Positions 15,818-23,607 of a stretch of 64,000 nt of DNA are shown in pieces. Position numbers and translations under genes: made by a program. Within the stretch, counting starts at the first letter, position 1. The number at the start of each line of letters is the position of its first letter. Under the pieces are notes generated by a model. It had not been told where the DNA came from, did no database searches, and was given only the letters and a program-made list of their open reading frames with translations. This stretch comes from Bradyrhizobium sp. 138 (GTDB taxonomy: Bacteria > Pseudomonadota > Alphaproteobacteria > Rhizobiales > Xanthobacteraceae), in assembly GCF_023074075.1 (NCBI RefSeq), contig NZ_JADPKT010000073.1:1-64000 (forward strand), read 5' to 3'.

Positions 15818-15880
15818 ACTACTAAAATTCAGCTGAAGTCTTCGAGAAGGCCGCACCCAGGTGCGGCCTTTCTGCTTTTT
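15789..15880 (+). promoter_or_regulatory. Candidate transcription attenuator of argD
   Basis: Three elements can compete. GGGTGCG (15789-15795) is fully complementary to CGCACCC (15852-15858), which is part of the left arm of the terminator stem, giving an antiterminator. GCTGAA/TTCAGC (15813-15818 with 15828-15833) makes a small hairpin that includes the last Arg codon and the leader stop. The terminator is AAGGCCGCAC/GTGCGGCCTT (15847-15870) with a T run. A ribosome stalled on the Arg run at 15764-15772 would leave GGGTGCG free; one that reaches the stop would mask it. Confidence 0.45.
15847..15880 (+). terminator. Rho-independent terminator in the argD leader
   Basis: A 10-base-pair perfect stem (AAGGCCGCAC, loop CCAG, GTGCGGCCTT) is followed by TCTGCTTTTT. 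It ends 37 bases before the argD start, so it must be read through for argD to be expressed from the upstream promoter. Confidence 0.85.
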
Positions 15881-15916
15881 GCGCCCGTTTTCCACCCGCC
15901 TCCAGAGGAGTTCGAC

Positions 15917-17113
15917 ATGACCACCGTCACCCATCCGTATGACGCGCTGATGGACATCACCGCACGGCCCAAGGCCGTGTTCGTCCGCGGCGCCGGCTCC
16001 TACCTCTGGGACGACGGTCGCAAGCGCTATCTCGATTTCGTGCAGGGCTGGGCCGTGAATTGTCTCGGCCATTCGCCGCCGGCGGTTGCCGACGCGCTGA
16101 CCGCGCAGGCCAGGCGGCTGCTGACGCCGAGCCCGGCCTTCTACAACGAGCCGAGCCTGAAGCTTGCGCAGTCGCTCGTCGACAACAGTGCGTTCGACCA
16201 GGTGTTCTTCGCCAATTCCGGTGCGGAAGCCAACGAGGGCGCGATCAAGCTCGCGCGCAAATATGGCAGCCTGCACAAGGGCGGCGCGTTCGAGATCATC
16301 AGCTTCGAAGGCGGCTTCCACGGCAGGACGTTGGCGACGATGTCGGCCTCGGGCAAAAAGGCTTTCGAGCCGCTATTCGAGCCGAAGGTCGCCGGCTTCA
16401 AGAAGGCGAAGCTCAACGACATCGCCTCGGTCGAAGCGCTGATCAACGACAACACCGTCGCAGTCATGCTCGAGCCGATCCAGGGCGAATCCGGCGTGTG
16501 GCCGGCGAGCGATCAGTTCCTGCAAGAGCTGCGCGCACTCACTGAGGCGCATGGCCTGTTGCTGATCTTCGACGAGATCCAGACCGGCATGGGCCGGACC
16601 GGAAAACTCTTCCACTATGAGCACACCGGCATTGCGCCCGACATCATGACGCTCGGCAAGGGCATCGGCGGCGGCGTGCCGCTCGCCGCCCTGCTCGCGA
16701 CCGAACGTGCCTCCTGCTTCGCGCATGGCGACCAGGGCGGCACGTTCAACGGCAATCCGATCATGTGCGCGGCAGGGCTTGCGGTGCTCGAGGAGGTCAG
16801 CAAGCCGGACTTCCTGAAACAGGTCACCGAGACTGGCCTCTTGCTCGAAAGCGAGTTGCAGAAGGTCTCGGCTCGGCATGGTCTTGGCGGCGTGCGGGGA
16901 CGCGGCCTATTGCTCGCGCTAGACCTCAAGCTACCGATCGCGCCCGGCATCGTCGCGCAGGCCTTCGAGGCCGGCGTGCTCCTCAACGCACCGCAGGTCG
17001 ACACGCTGCGCTTCATGCCGGCACTGAACGTCGCGAAGGCAGAGATCGCCGAGATGATCGATTGTCTCGACGGGATTTTGACCAAGGCCGGCGCGGCACG
17101 GCGCGTGGCGTAA
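15917..17113 (+). CDS. argD: Acetylornithine aminotransferase
   Basis: 398 residues of the class III PLP aminotransferase family, ArgD group. It has NSGAEANEGAIKLARK (PLP phosphate), FEGGFHGRTLATMSASG, EPIQGESGV, LLIFDEIQTGMGRTGKLF (PLP-binding Asp) and LGKGIGGGVPLAALLA with the Schiff-base Lys near residue 253. It converts N-acetylglutamate semialdehyde and glutamate to N-acetylornithine in arginine synthesis, and ArgD enzymes may also act in lysine synthesis. CCAGAGGAG lies just before the ATG. No other arg gene is adjacent; rhizobia often have an argD beside argF, so this may be a second, separately controlled copy. The upstream leader is consistent with arginine control. Confidence 0.9.
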   Translation: MTTVTHPYDALMDITARPKAVFVRGAGSYLWDDGRKRYLDFVQGWAVNCLGHSPPAVADALTAQARRLLTPSPAFYNEPSLKLAQSLVDNSAFDQVFFANSGAEANEGAIKLARKYGSLHKGGAFEIISFEGGFHGRTLATMSASGKKAFEPLFEPKVAGFKKAKLNDIASVEALINDNTVAVMLEPIQGESGVWPASDQFLQELRALTEAHGLLLIFDEIQTGMGRTGKLFHYEHTGIAPDIMTLGKGIGGGVPLAALLATERASCFAHGDQGGTFNGNPIMCAAGLAVLEEVSKPDFLKQVTETGLLLESELQKVSARHGLGGVRGRGLLLALDLKLPIAPGIVAQAFEAGVLLNAPQVDTLRFMPALNVAKAEIAEMIDCLDGILTKAGAARRVA

Positions 17114-17124
17114 GAACAGGTGCC

Positions 17125-17200
17125 GTAGGGTGGGCAAAACGAAGCGTGCCCACCATTCAGAAATGGTGGGCACGGCGCTTTGCGCCTTTGCCCACCCTAC
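17125..17200. repeat. Palindromic repeat, type A, copy 3
   Basis: A 76-base element with arms GTAGGGTGGGCAAAACG ... CTTTGCCCACCCTAC and inner arms GTGCCCACCATT / AATGGTGGGCAC around a four-base loop. It fills the convergent gap between argD and the quinone reductase gene. It has a shorter loop than copies 1 and 2. Confidence 0.85.
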
Positions 17201-17223
17201 GAGATCTCGACCGTGACGGCGAG

Positions 17224-18198
17224 TTACGGCTTCAAGATCGACGCGCCCGTGGTCTTGCGGCTCTCGAGATCGATATGCGCTTTCGCGGCGTCCTTGAGCG
17301 CGTAGGCGTGGTTGATCGGCACGTGCAGCTTACCGTTGATGACGGCGGCGAACAGCGTGTCGGCGCCTTCCAGCAGCTCCTTGCGCGTGCCGACGTAGTC
17401 GTTGAGCTTCGGCCGCGTCGCGAACAGCGAGCCGTGATTGTTGAGCTCGGCGATCGCGAACGGCGGCACGGGACCCGAGGCATTGCCGAACGAGACGAAC
17501 ATGCCGCGCGGCTTCAGGCAGGACAGCGAGCCCGGGAAGGTCGCCTTGCCGACGCCGTCATAGACGACGTCGCAGCCTTCGTTGCGGCTGATCTGCTTGA
17601 CGCGCGCGACGAAGTCTTCCTCGTTGTAGAGGATGACGTGGTCGCAGCCATTGGCCTCGGCGAGCTCGGCCTTCTCGCGCGAGCCGACGGTACCGATGAC
17701 GTGCGCGCCGAGCGCCCGCGCCCATTGGCAGGCGAGCAAGCCGATGCCTCCGGCGGCGGCGTGGACCAGCACGCGGTGATGCGGCTCGACCTTGAAGGTC
17801 TTGTGCAGGAGATACCAGACCGTCAGCCCCTTCAGCATCAGCACGGCGCCCTGCTCGTGGGTGATGTGGTCGGGCAGCTTGACCAGCTTCTCCCAGGGGA
17901 TGTTGCGCTCGCCGGTATAGGCGCCGAGATTGTGGTAGTAGGCGACACGGTCGCCGGGATGGAAATGCGTCACCCCGGGCCCGACCGCGACAACCTCGCC
18001 CGAGGCCTCGTTGCCGGCGATGAAGGGCAGCCCCGGCGCCTTGTAGAGACCGGTGCGGTAATAGACGTCAATGAAGTTGAGGCCGACCGCGTGCTGGCGG
18101 ACGCGCACCTCGCCGGGCCCGGGCGCCGGCACCTCGACGCTCTCATAGACCAGGGCTTCGGGGCCTCCGACCTTGTGCACACGGATGGCTTTGGTCAT
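17224..18198 (-). CDS. NADPH:quinone oxidoreductase (zeta-crystallin type)
   Basis: 324 residues from MTKAIRVHKVGGPEALVYES; a GGAGG lies 7 bases before this ATG, while the open frame extends further up without a signal. It is a medium-chain dehydrogenase of the quinone oxidoreductase group: GLNFIDVYYRTGLY, VLVHAAAGGIGLLACQWARA (nucleotide-binding Gly motif) and VVYDGVGKATFPGSL. No structural or catalytic zinc ligands are seen, as expected for this group. It reduces quinones with NADPH, a protective role. TerC and Pcs lie upstream on the same strand, about 75 bases apart, so the three may share transcription. Confidence 0.88.
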   Translation of the reverse strand: MTKAIRVHKVGGPEALVYESVEVPAPGPGEVRVRQHAVGLNFIDVYYRTGLYKAPGLPFIAGNEASGEVVAVGPGVTHFHPGDRVAYYHNLGAYTGERNIPWEKLVKLPDHITHEQGAVLMLKGLTVWYLLHKTFKVEPHHRVLVHAAAGGIGLLACQWARALGAHVIGTVGSREKAELAEANGCDHVILYNEEDFVARVKQISRNEGCDVVYDGVGKATFPGSLSCLKPRGMFVSFGNASGPVPPFAIAELNNHGSLFATRPKLNDYVGTRKELLEGADTLFAAVINGKLHVPINHAYALKDAAKAHIDLESRKTTGASILKP

Positions 18199-18275
18199 CA
18201 CCTGACCTCCTCTGCTCGCAAGACTGAGCGAAAGACATCGCGCCCGCCTTGTCAACTCGACGCTGCCTGGAACAG

Positions 18276-19007
18276 CTAAGCGGACCGATTGCCGATTTTC
18301 CTGCGATTGCGCTTGGCCAGCACGTTGAAGAATTCGACCGCCGCCGAGAACGCAATTGCGAAATAAATGTAACCGCGCGGAATGTGGAAGTGCAATCCGT
18401 CCGCGACCAGCGCGACGCCGATCAACACCAGGAAGGCCAGCGCCAGCATCTTGGTGGTTGGATGCTCCGCGACGAAACGCGAGACCGGTCCCGACGAAAT
18501 GTACATGATCAGGCAGGCGATCACGACGGCCGCGACCATGATCTCGATGTCCTGCGCCATGCCGATCGCGGTGATGATCGAGTCCAGCGAGAACACGATG
18601 TCGATGATCACGATCTGCACGATCACCCAGAAGAACGCGCTGCGAGCCGAGGCCTGACCGCCCTCGCCTTCATCGGCTTCGACCTCGCCGTGAATCTCAT
18701 GCGTTGCCTTGGCGATCAGGAACAGGCCGCCGCCGATCAGGATGAGGTCGCGCCAGGAGAGATCGTAGCCTGAGAACGAAAACACCGGCGCGGTCAGACC
18801 GATCAGCCAGACCAGCAGGCTGAGCAGGATGATGCGGAAGATCAGCGCCAGCGCGAGCCCGATCTGGCGGGCGCGATGCGCCTGCTTCTCGGGGATGCGC
18901 GAGACGATCACCGACAGGAAGATGACGTTGTCGATACCGAGCACGATCTCGAGCGCCGTCAATGTCAGCAGCGCCGCCCAGGCTTCGGGGCTGGTCAGCA
19001 GGTGCAT
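18276..19007 (-). CDS. TerC family integral membrane protein
   Basis: 243 residues with about seven transmembrane helices. TerC features are EIVLGIDNVIFLSVIVSRIP and IVIIDIVFSLDSIITAIGMA, whose acidic residues inside the membrane are thought to bind metal ions. A charged loop EIHGEVEADEGEGGQ lies in the middle. Family members are linked to tellurite resistance and manganese export. The start is the Met of MHLLTSPEAWAALLTL, which overlaps the stop of pcs (ATGA), so the gene is translated after pcs. The role next to phosphatidylcholine synthesis is not known. Confidence 0.88.
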   Translation of the reverse strand: MHLLTSPEAWAALLTLTALEIVLGIDNVIFLSVIVSRIPEKQAHRARQIGLALALIFRIILLSLLVWLIGLTAPVFSFSGYDLSWRDLILIGGGLFLIAKATHEIHGEVEADEGEGGQASARSAFFWVIVQIVIIDIVFSLDSIITAIGMAQDIEIMVAAVVIACLIMYISSGPVSRFVAEHPTTKMLALAFLVLIGVALVADGLHFHIPRGYIYFAIAFSAAVEFFNVLAKRNRRKIGNRSA

Positions 19008-19732
19008 CACGCGAAGGATCTCACCAGGCGGATCAAGGCGTCGCTGAAGCTGATCCAAAGTGCGATGGCGCAGAGCACGATGGTGACCCCGGTGCCAACG
19101 CGAAAATCCATCTCCAGCGTGTAGAGGCCGAGCAACGCCCAGATCGCGATCAGCGACATCGTCAGCCACCGCAGCCGCACGACGCGGACCGGATGCAGCA
19201 CGTGGAACGGCACGAAGGTCAGCACGACCAGTGCGGTCACCAGCAGCGTCGACCATAGCGGCGGCCAGTGCAGCAGGAACAAATAGAACGCCGCCGCATT
19301 CCACAGCGCCGGAAAACCGCGGAAATGATTGTCGTCCGCCTTCATGCGCAGATCGGCGAAATATAGTGCGCTGGTGACGATGATGGCGATGCCGAGCAAG
19401 GGAGCTGCGACCGGCAGCAGCAAGCCGCTGGCCACGATCGCATAGGCCGGCACGAAGACATAGGTGACGAAGTCGACCACGAGATCGAGCACGTCGCCCG
19501 ACCAGTTCGGCTGCACGTTCTTGACGTCGAGCCGGCGCGCGATCGGACCGTCGATCGCGTCGATGATCAGGGCGACGCCCAGCCACTGAAACATCGCCGC
19601 CCAGTGCTCGCGCACGGCCTCCAGCATCGCGAGCAGCGCGATCGCCGCGCCGAACGCGGTGAAGACGTGCACCGAGAAGGCCGCGGCGCGGATCGCGGGC
19701 GTGGGCTTCAGGGAATCCTCTTGGCTGTCCAT
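19007..19732 (-). CDS. pcs: Phosphatidylcholine synthase Pcs
   Basis: 241 residues starting MDSQEDSLKPTPAIRAAAFS, the size of known rhizobial Pcs. It is a CDP-alcohol phosphotransferase with the motif IDAIDGPIARRLDV ... GDVLDLVVDF near residues 60-95, and about seven membrane helices. Pcs condenses choline directly with CDP-diacylglycerol to make phosphatidylcholine, a pathway typical of rhizobia and other host-associated alphaproteobacteria. The frame is open upstream to 19792, but homology starts at the chosen Met. It is followed by terC with a 4-base overlap and is divergent from the UbiH-type gene. Confidence 0.92.
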   Translation of the reverse strand: MDSQEDSLKPTPAIRAAAFSVHVFTAFGAAIALLAMLEAVREHWAAMFQWLGVALIIDAIDGPIARRLDVKNVQPNWSGDVLDLVVDFVTYVFVPAYAIVASGLLLPVAAPLLGIAIIVTSALYFADLRMKADDNHFRGFPALWNAAAFYLFLLHWPPLWSTLLVTALVVLTFVPFHVLHPVRVVRLRWLTMSLIAIWALLGLYTLEMDFRVGTGVTIVLCAIALWISFSDALIRLVRSFA

Positions 19733-19860
19733 GGCTTCTGCTATCAGAATGAGGCCGGCTTGCACATCCGCCATGGCGCCGCGCGGTCGCACAATTCGTC
19801 GAAAAATCAGGCAAAATCAGTGGACTTGAATTTGCCGCCGGGCGTGTCATTTGTCGTTCC

Positions 19861-21045
19861 ATGACAGACGCATCGACACTCCATGACGCCGCCGTGATCG
19901 GCGGTGGACCGGCCGGACTTGCGGCAGCCATCGCACTGGCGCAGGCGGGTGCGCGGACCGCACTGGTGGCGCGGCGCGTGCCGTATGCCGACAATCGCAC
20001 CACCGCACTGTTAGGAGCCTCCGTCGATCTACTGGAGACCCTCGACGTCTGGTCGCGCTGCAAGGACAAGGCGGCTGCGCTCGAGGTCATGCGCCTCGTC
20101 GACGACACCGGCCGGCTGTTCCGCAGCCCCGAGGTCCGCTTCTCCTGTCACGAAATCGCGCTAGACGCCTTCGGCTACAACATCGACAACCGCTCGCTGA
20201 TGCTGGCGCTGGAAGCGCGTGCGGCCGAGCTGCCCCATCTCGACCGTTTCGACGACGAGGCCGAAAGCGTCGTCATCGAGGCCGACGACGTCGCGATCCG
20301 CACGGCCTCCACACAGTTTCTCTCGGCACGGCTCGTGGTCGGCGCCGACGGCCGGCATTCGCTGTGCCGCGAGGCCGCCGGCATTGCGGTGACGCGGCGC
20401 GAGCTGAACCAGACCGCGCTGACCTTCAACGTCAGCCACACGCGGCCTCATCGCAATGTCTCGACCGAGTTCCACACGCCGCACGGCCCCTGCGTGTTCG
20501 TGCCCCTGCCCGGCGACCGCTCCAGCATCGTCTGGGTTTCGGCACCCGCGGAAGCCGAACGCCTGCGCGGCCTGAGCGATGAGGACCTCTCCGCCGCGAT
20601 CGAGAAGCAGTCGCACTCGATCCTCGGACGGATGACGGTCGAGCCCGGCCGCAACCTGTTCCCGCTGGCGATCGAACGTCCAAAATCCTTCGGCAGCGAT
20701 CGCATCGCGCTGGTCGGCGAAGCCGCCCATGTGGTTCCCCCGATCGGCGCCCAGGGTCTCAACCTTGGCCTGCGCGATGCTGCCGACATTGCACGGCTCG
20801 CCGGCGAGGCCATCGCGGCGGGCCAGGATTCCGGGGCGGACGAGGTGCTCAAGCGCTACGACCGGGCGCGGCGTCCGGACATTCTGAGCCGGACCTTTGC
20901 AATCGACATTGCCAACCGCGCCCTGCTCAATGATTTCCTGCCGCTGCAGCCGGTCCGCGCCGTCGGCATGCACCTGCTCGGCGCCATCGGCCCGCTCCGG
21001 CGTTTTGCCATGCGCGAGGGCCTGACGCCGACCTGGCGAAGGTAG
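19861..21045 (+). CDS. UbiH/UbiF family FAD-dependent hydroxylase
   Basis: 394 residues. FAD-binding motif near the N-terminus: AAVIGGGPAGLAAAIALAQA. The second FAD motif is DRIALVGEAAHVVPPIGAQG followed by LNLGLRDAADIA near residue 285, typical of ubiquinone ring hydroxylases. It would add a hydroxyl to the ubiquinone ring at the membrane. Which ring position cannot be told; alphaproteobacteria often have one or two broad-range members (UbiL/UbiM/UbiH). It ends 6 bases before the convergent AEC transporter gene. Confidence 0.85.
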   Translation: MTDASTLHDAAVIGGGPAGLAAAIALAQAGARTALVARRVPYADNRTTALLGASVDLLETLDVWSRCKDKAAALEVMRLVDDTGRLFRSPEVRFSCHEIALDAFGYNIDNRSLMLALEARAAELPHLDRFDDEAESVVIEADDVAIRTASTQFLSARLVVGADGRHSLCREAAGIAVTRRELNQTALTFNVSHTRPHRNVSTEFHTPHGPCVFVPLPGDRSSIVWVSAPAEAERLRGLSDEDLSAAIEKQSHSILGRMTVEPGRNLFPLAIERPKSFGSDRIALVGEAAHVVPPIGAQGLNLGLRDAADIARLAGEAIAAGQDSGADEVLKRYDRARRPDILSRTFAIDIANRALLNDFLPLQPVRAVGMHLLGAIGPLRRFAMREGLTPTWRR

Positions 21046-21051
21046 CCCCTC

Positions 21052-22005
21052 TTAAGGGAACGCGAGCCGTCCGGTCTGGATCGCCCACATCACACTGGTC
21101 AGCGTGACCACGGACGCGAAGGTCCCGAGCAGCACCGCGACGGAGGCGGATTCGATCCAGGCATCGTTCTGCCGGGCGATCACGAACACGTTCAGCGCCG
21201 GTGGCAGCGAGGCCATCAGCACGGCGGTCGCGGCCCAGGGCTGCGCGAACGGCCCGAATGCAAGCATCAGGCCGAACGCTGCGAGCGGATGGAACAGCAG
21301 CTTGACCGCGATCACGCCCGGCACCTCCCAGGGCACGCGGTCGAACGGCCGCAGCGCCACGGTGACGCCGAGCACGAACAGCGCGGTCGGAGCCGCGGCG
21401 TTCTGCAGGAAGGTGATGGTGCGATCGAGCGCGACCGGCATCTCGATATGCAGCGATGCGAAACCCGCGCCGAAACATGCCGACATGATCAGCGGGTTGA
21501 GCACGATCTGCTTCAGCACGACGCCGAAGGCGTGCACGATCGAGGGATGGTCCCGGTCGGAGAGCTCGATCAGCAGTGGCACGATGGTGAACAGGAAGAT
21601 GCTGTCGCAGCAGAAGATCAGCGCGGTCGGCGCCGCAGCCTTGGTCCCGAGCACGGCCAGCGCCAGTCCGGGCCCCATATAGCCGATATTGCCGTAACCG
21701 CCGGAGAGACCGGCGAGCGTCGCCTCGCGCAATGTCAGCCGGCCAAAAACCTTGCCCACGACCAGCGCCAGGGTGAACGCGGCGACGGTGGACAGCGTGG
21801 TCGCGACCAGGAACGGCGGGTTGTTCAATTCCGAGAACGGCGTCTTCGACATGATCGCAAACAGCAGTGCCGGAAGCGACACGTAGAGCAGGAAGAAGTT
21901 CATCCAGGCGAGGCCCGATTCCGGCAGGGATTTGACCTTGCCGCACGCGAAACCGACGAAGATCAAGCCAAAATAAGGTAGCGCGAGATTGAGGATATCG
22001 AGCAT
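21052..22005 (-). CDS. AEC family transporter (auxin efflux carrier type)
   Basis: 317 residues with about ten hydrophobic helices, from MLDILNLALPYFGLIFVGFA. Family features are the N-terminal helix pair and SGGYGNIGYMGPGLAL in the middle, then ASLPPALNVFVIARQ near the C-terminus. AEC permeases carry malate, malonate or other small organic acids across the inner membrane; the substrate is unknown here. The frame is open to 22089 but the family start is at 22005. It is divergent from hspQ (about 106 bases between) and convergent with the hydroxylase gene. Confidence 0.87.
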   Translation of the reverse strand: MLDILNLALPYFGLIFVGFACGKVKSLPESGLAWMNFFLLYVSLPALLFAIMSKTPFSELNNPPFLVATTLSTVAAFTLALVVGKVFGRLTLREATLAGLSGGYGNIGYMGPGLALAVLGTKAAAPTALIFCCDSIFLFTIVPLLIELSDRDHPSIVHAFGVVLKQIVLNPLIMSACFGAGFASLHIEMPVALDRTITFLQNAAAPTALFVLGVTVALRPFDRVPWEVPGVIAVKLLFHPLAAFGLMLAFGPFAQPWAATAVLMASLPPALNVFVIARQNDAWIESASVAVLLGTFASVVTLTSVMWAIQTGRLAFP

Positions 22006-22111
22006 TGATGAAGTGTTTTCTGAAGACTTGGGGGCTATCCGCCCCTGAAGTGAACGCCAATTCCAGATGAGGCCACTAGCATCGGCCACAATCCTGGTCT
22101 ATCGACGGGGG

Positions 22112-22444
22112 ATGATTAAAGCGAGGACCGCCAAATTCCAGATCGGACAGGTCGTGCGCCACCGGATCTTCTCGTTCCGGGGCGTGATCTTCGACATCGA
22201 TCCGGAATTCAACAACACCGAGGAGTGGTGGCTGTCGATCCCCGAGGAGGTACGGCCCCACAAGGATCAGCCGTTCTACCACCTGCTCGCGGAGAACGCT
22301 GAGTCCGAATACGTCGCCTACGTCTCCGAGCAGAACCTGTTGCCGGACGAGTCGGGCGAACCGATCCGGCATTCCCAGGTGGCCGAGATCTTCATCAAGA
22401 ACAAGGACGGCGGCTACCGCCCGCGCAATCCTTCGCTGAACTGA
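22112..22444 (+). CDS. hspQ: Heat shock protein HspQ (YccV family)
   Basis: 110 residues from MIKARTAKFQIGQVVRHRIF. Conserved family blocks are FRGVIFDIDPEFNNTEEWW, KDQPFYHLLAENAE and YVAYVSEQNLLPDESGEPI. HspQ binds hemimethylated DNA in vitro and is a Lon protease specificity factor in enterobacteria. The open frame begins 45 bases earlier, but the family start is at this ATG. A strong bidirectional terminator follows 25 bases after the stop. Confidence 0.9.
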   Translation: MIKARTAKFQIGQVVRHRIFSFRGVIFDIDPEFNNTEEWWLSIPEEVRPHKDQPFYHLLAENAESEYVAYVSEQNLLPDESGEPIRHSQVAEIFIKNKDGGYRPRNPSLN

Positions 22445-22468
22445 AATTCGCTGCCTGCCAACGGCCAG

Positions 22469-22500
22469 CAAAAAAGGCGCTCAAACCGAGCGCCTTTTTC
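22469..22500. terminator. Bidirectional terminator between hspQ and the IalB-type gene
   Basis: An A run, the stem GGCGCTC-AAAC-CGAGCGCC, and a T run. It can end transcripts from both convergent genes. Confidence 0.88.
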
Positions 22501-22521
22501 ATATCGGGGATTTGGCCTCGA

Positions 22522-23346
22522 TTACTTCTGGCCAGTCGGCGCCGCGCCAGGGGCAGCACCCTGCTGCTCGAGCTTCTTGCGCTGTTCCTCGGCCTTCTTC
22601 TGAAGCTCTTCCTGGAGCTTCTTCTGGGTTTCCTCGAACACCTTCGGATCGGTCGGCGGACCGTCATAGGCCTTCTGGAATTCGCCGGTGAGCGGCAGCG
22701 GCAGGGTCAGCGGCGCGCCGTTGGCGTTGATCGCCTGGACAACGAGGTTCTGGCCCTTCTTCATGTTGTTGATGAGCTCGGGCGTCGCCTCGTAGTCCGA
22801 CATGCAGCCGTTCTGGAAGCAGATCACATACGGGCTCTGCAGCGGCGCGTTGTTGTCGACGATGATGCGGGTGCCGTGCACCAGCTGCATGCCGAGCGGC
22901 AGCGTCACGCGCAGGATCTTCTTGGGCTCGCCTTCCGGCTCGATGATGACGGCTGCGATAACCGGCTGGCCCGACTCGATGCGGCCGTCCTTGCCGGTGA
23001 AGCAGACCTGCTTGGCGTTGGCGTCCTGGCCCTTGAGGCAGAACTTGGTCCAGGGGGCGTAGATCAGCTGGATCTGCTGGTCGGCCGGCTGGGCCGCGCC
23101 CTGCTGCGCCGGAGCGCCCTGGGCGGGAGCCGGTTGGGCCTGCGGAGACGCTGCGGGCGCTGGAGCCTTGGGGGCGGCTTTCGGCGCGGCCTTCGGGGCT
23201 GGAGTCGCCTTGGGTGCGGGCGCACCCGGAGCCGGCGCCGGGGTCTGAGCCTCGGCGGCAAACGGGACGACCAACGCCGTCGCCGTCAACAGGGCGAGAA
23301 GTCGCCCGCGCGGCCGTACGGACGCGGCCAAGTAACGGAAATTCAT
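22522..23346 (-). CDS. Invasion-associated locus B (IalB) family secreted protein
   Basis: 274 residues. A signal peptide (residues 1-33, ending AAEA) is followed by about 50 residues of Ala/Pro/Lys-rich repeats (KAAPKAAPKAPAPAA). The IalB domain spans about 90-225, with WTKFCLKG, KQVCFTGKDG, RVTLPLGMQLVHGTRI and YVICFQNGCMSDYEA; the Cys pairs probably form disulfides. A C-terminal coiled coil of Lys/Glu/Gln follows (EETQKKLQEELQKKAEEQ). IalB of Bartonella helps red cell invasion; in free-living rhizobia the family is a periplasmic or surface protein of unknown role. It is larger than the typical member because of the linker and coiled coil. Confidence 0.88.
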   Translation of the reverse strand: MNFRYLAASVRPRGRLLALLTATALVVPFAAEAQTPAPAPGAPAPKATPAPKAAPKAAPKAPAPAASPQAQPAPAQGAPAQQGAAQPADQQIQLIYAPWTKFCLKGQDANAKQVCFTGKDGRIESGQPVIAAVIIEPEGEPKKILRVTLPLGMQLVHGTRIIVDNNAPLQSPYVICFQNGCMSDYEATPELINNMKKGQNLVVQAINANGAPLTLPLPLTGEFQKAYDGPPTDPKVFEETQKKLQEELQKKAEEQRKKLEQQGAAPGAAPTGQK

Positions 23347-23607
23347 TGCGGAAAACCCTTTCTGAACGGGAAGTGCCCGAACCGCTCCGAAGCACCGAAC
23401 CTAGCCGCGTTGGGCGCGGCTCTCTCCCCGTCAATTGAGGCGGATAAGTGACGGGCTCGGCGCTCTTGCGCGATTGCCCGCCTTCTTAACGTGGCCGACG
23501 AAAAGATCAATGCCGACAAGCGCCTTTGGCCACACCCGCAGCTCCACCCGGTGAAATTCCCTGTGATAGGATTCAAGACTAGCCGGCCCTCGAATCAACG
23601 TGTGCTG

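Noticed and set aside
15798..15836. 12-residue ORF (MSDDAAELLKFS) as the regulatory leader of argD
   Set aside because: It has a better SD than the Arg-rich ORF but contains no codons linked to arginine. It is kept only as an alternative reading of the leader.
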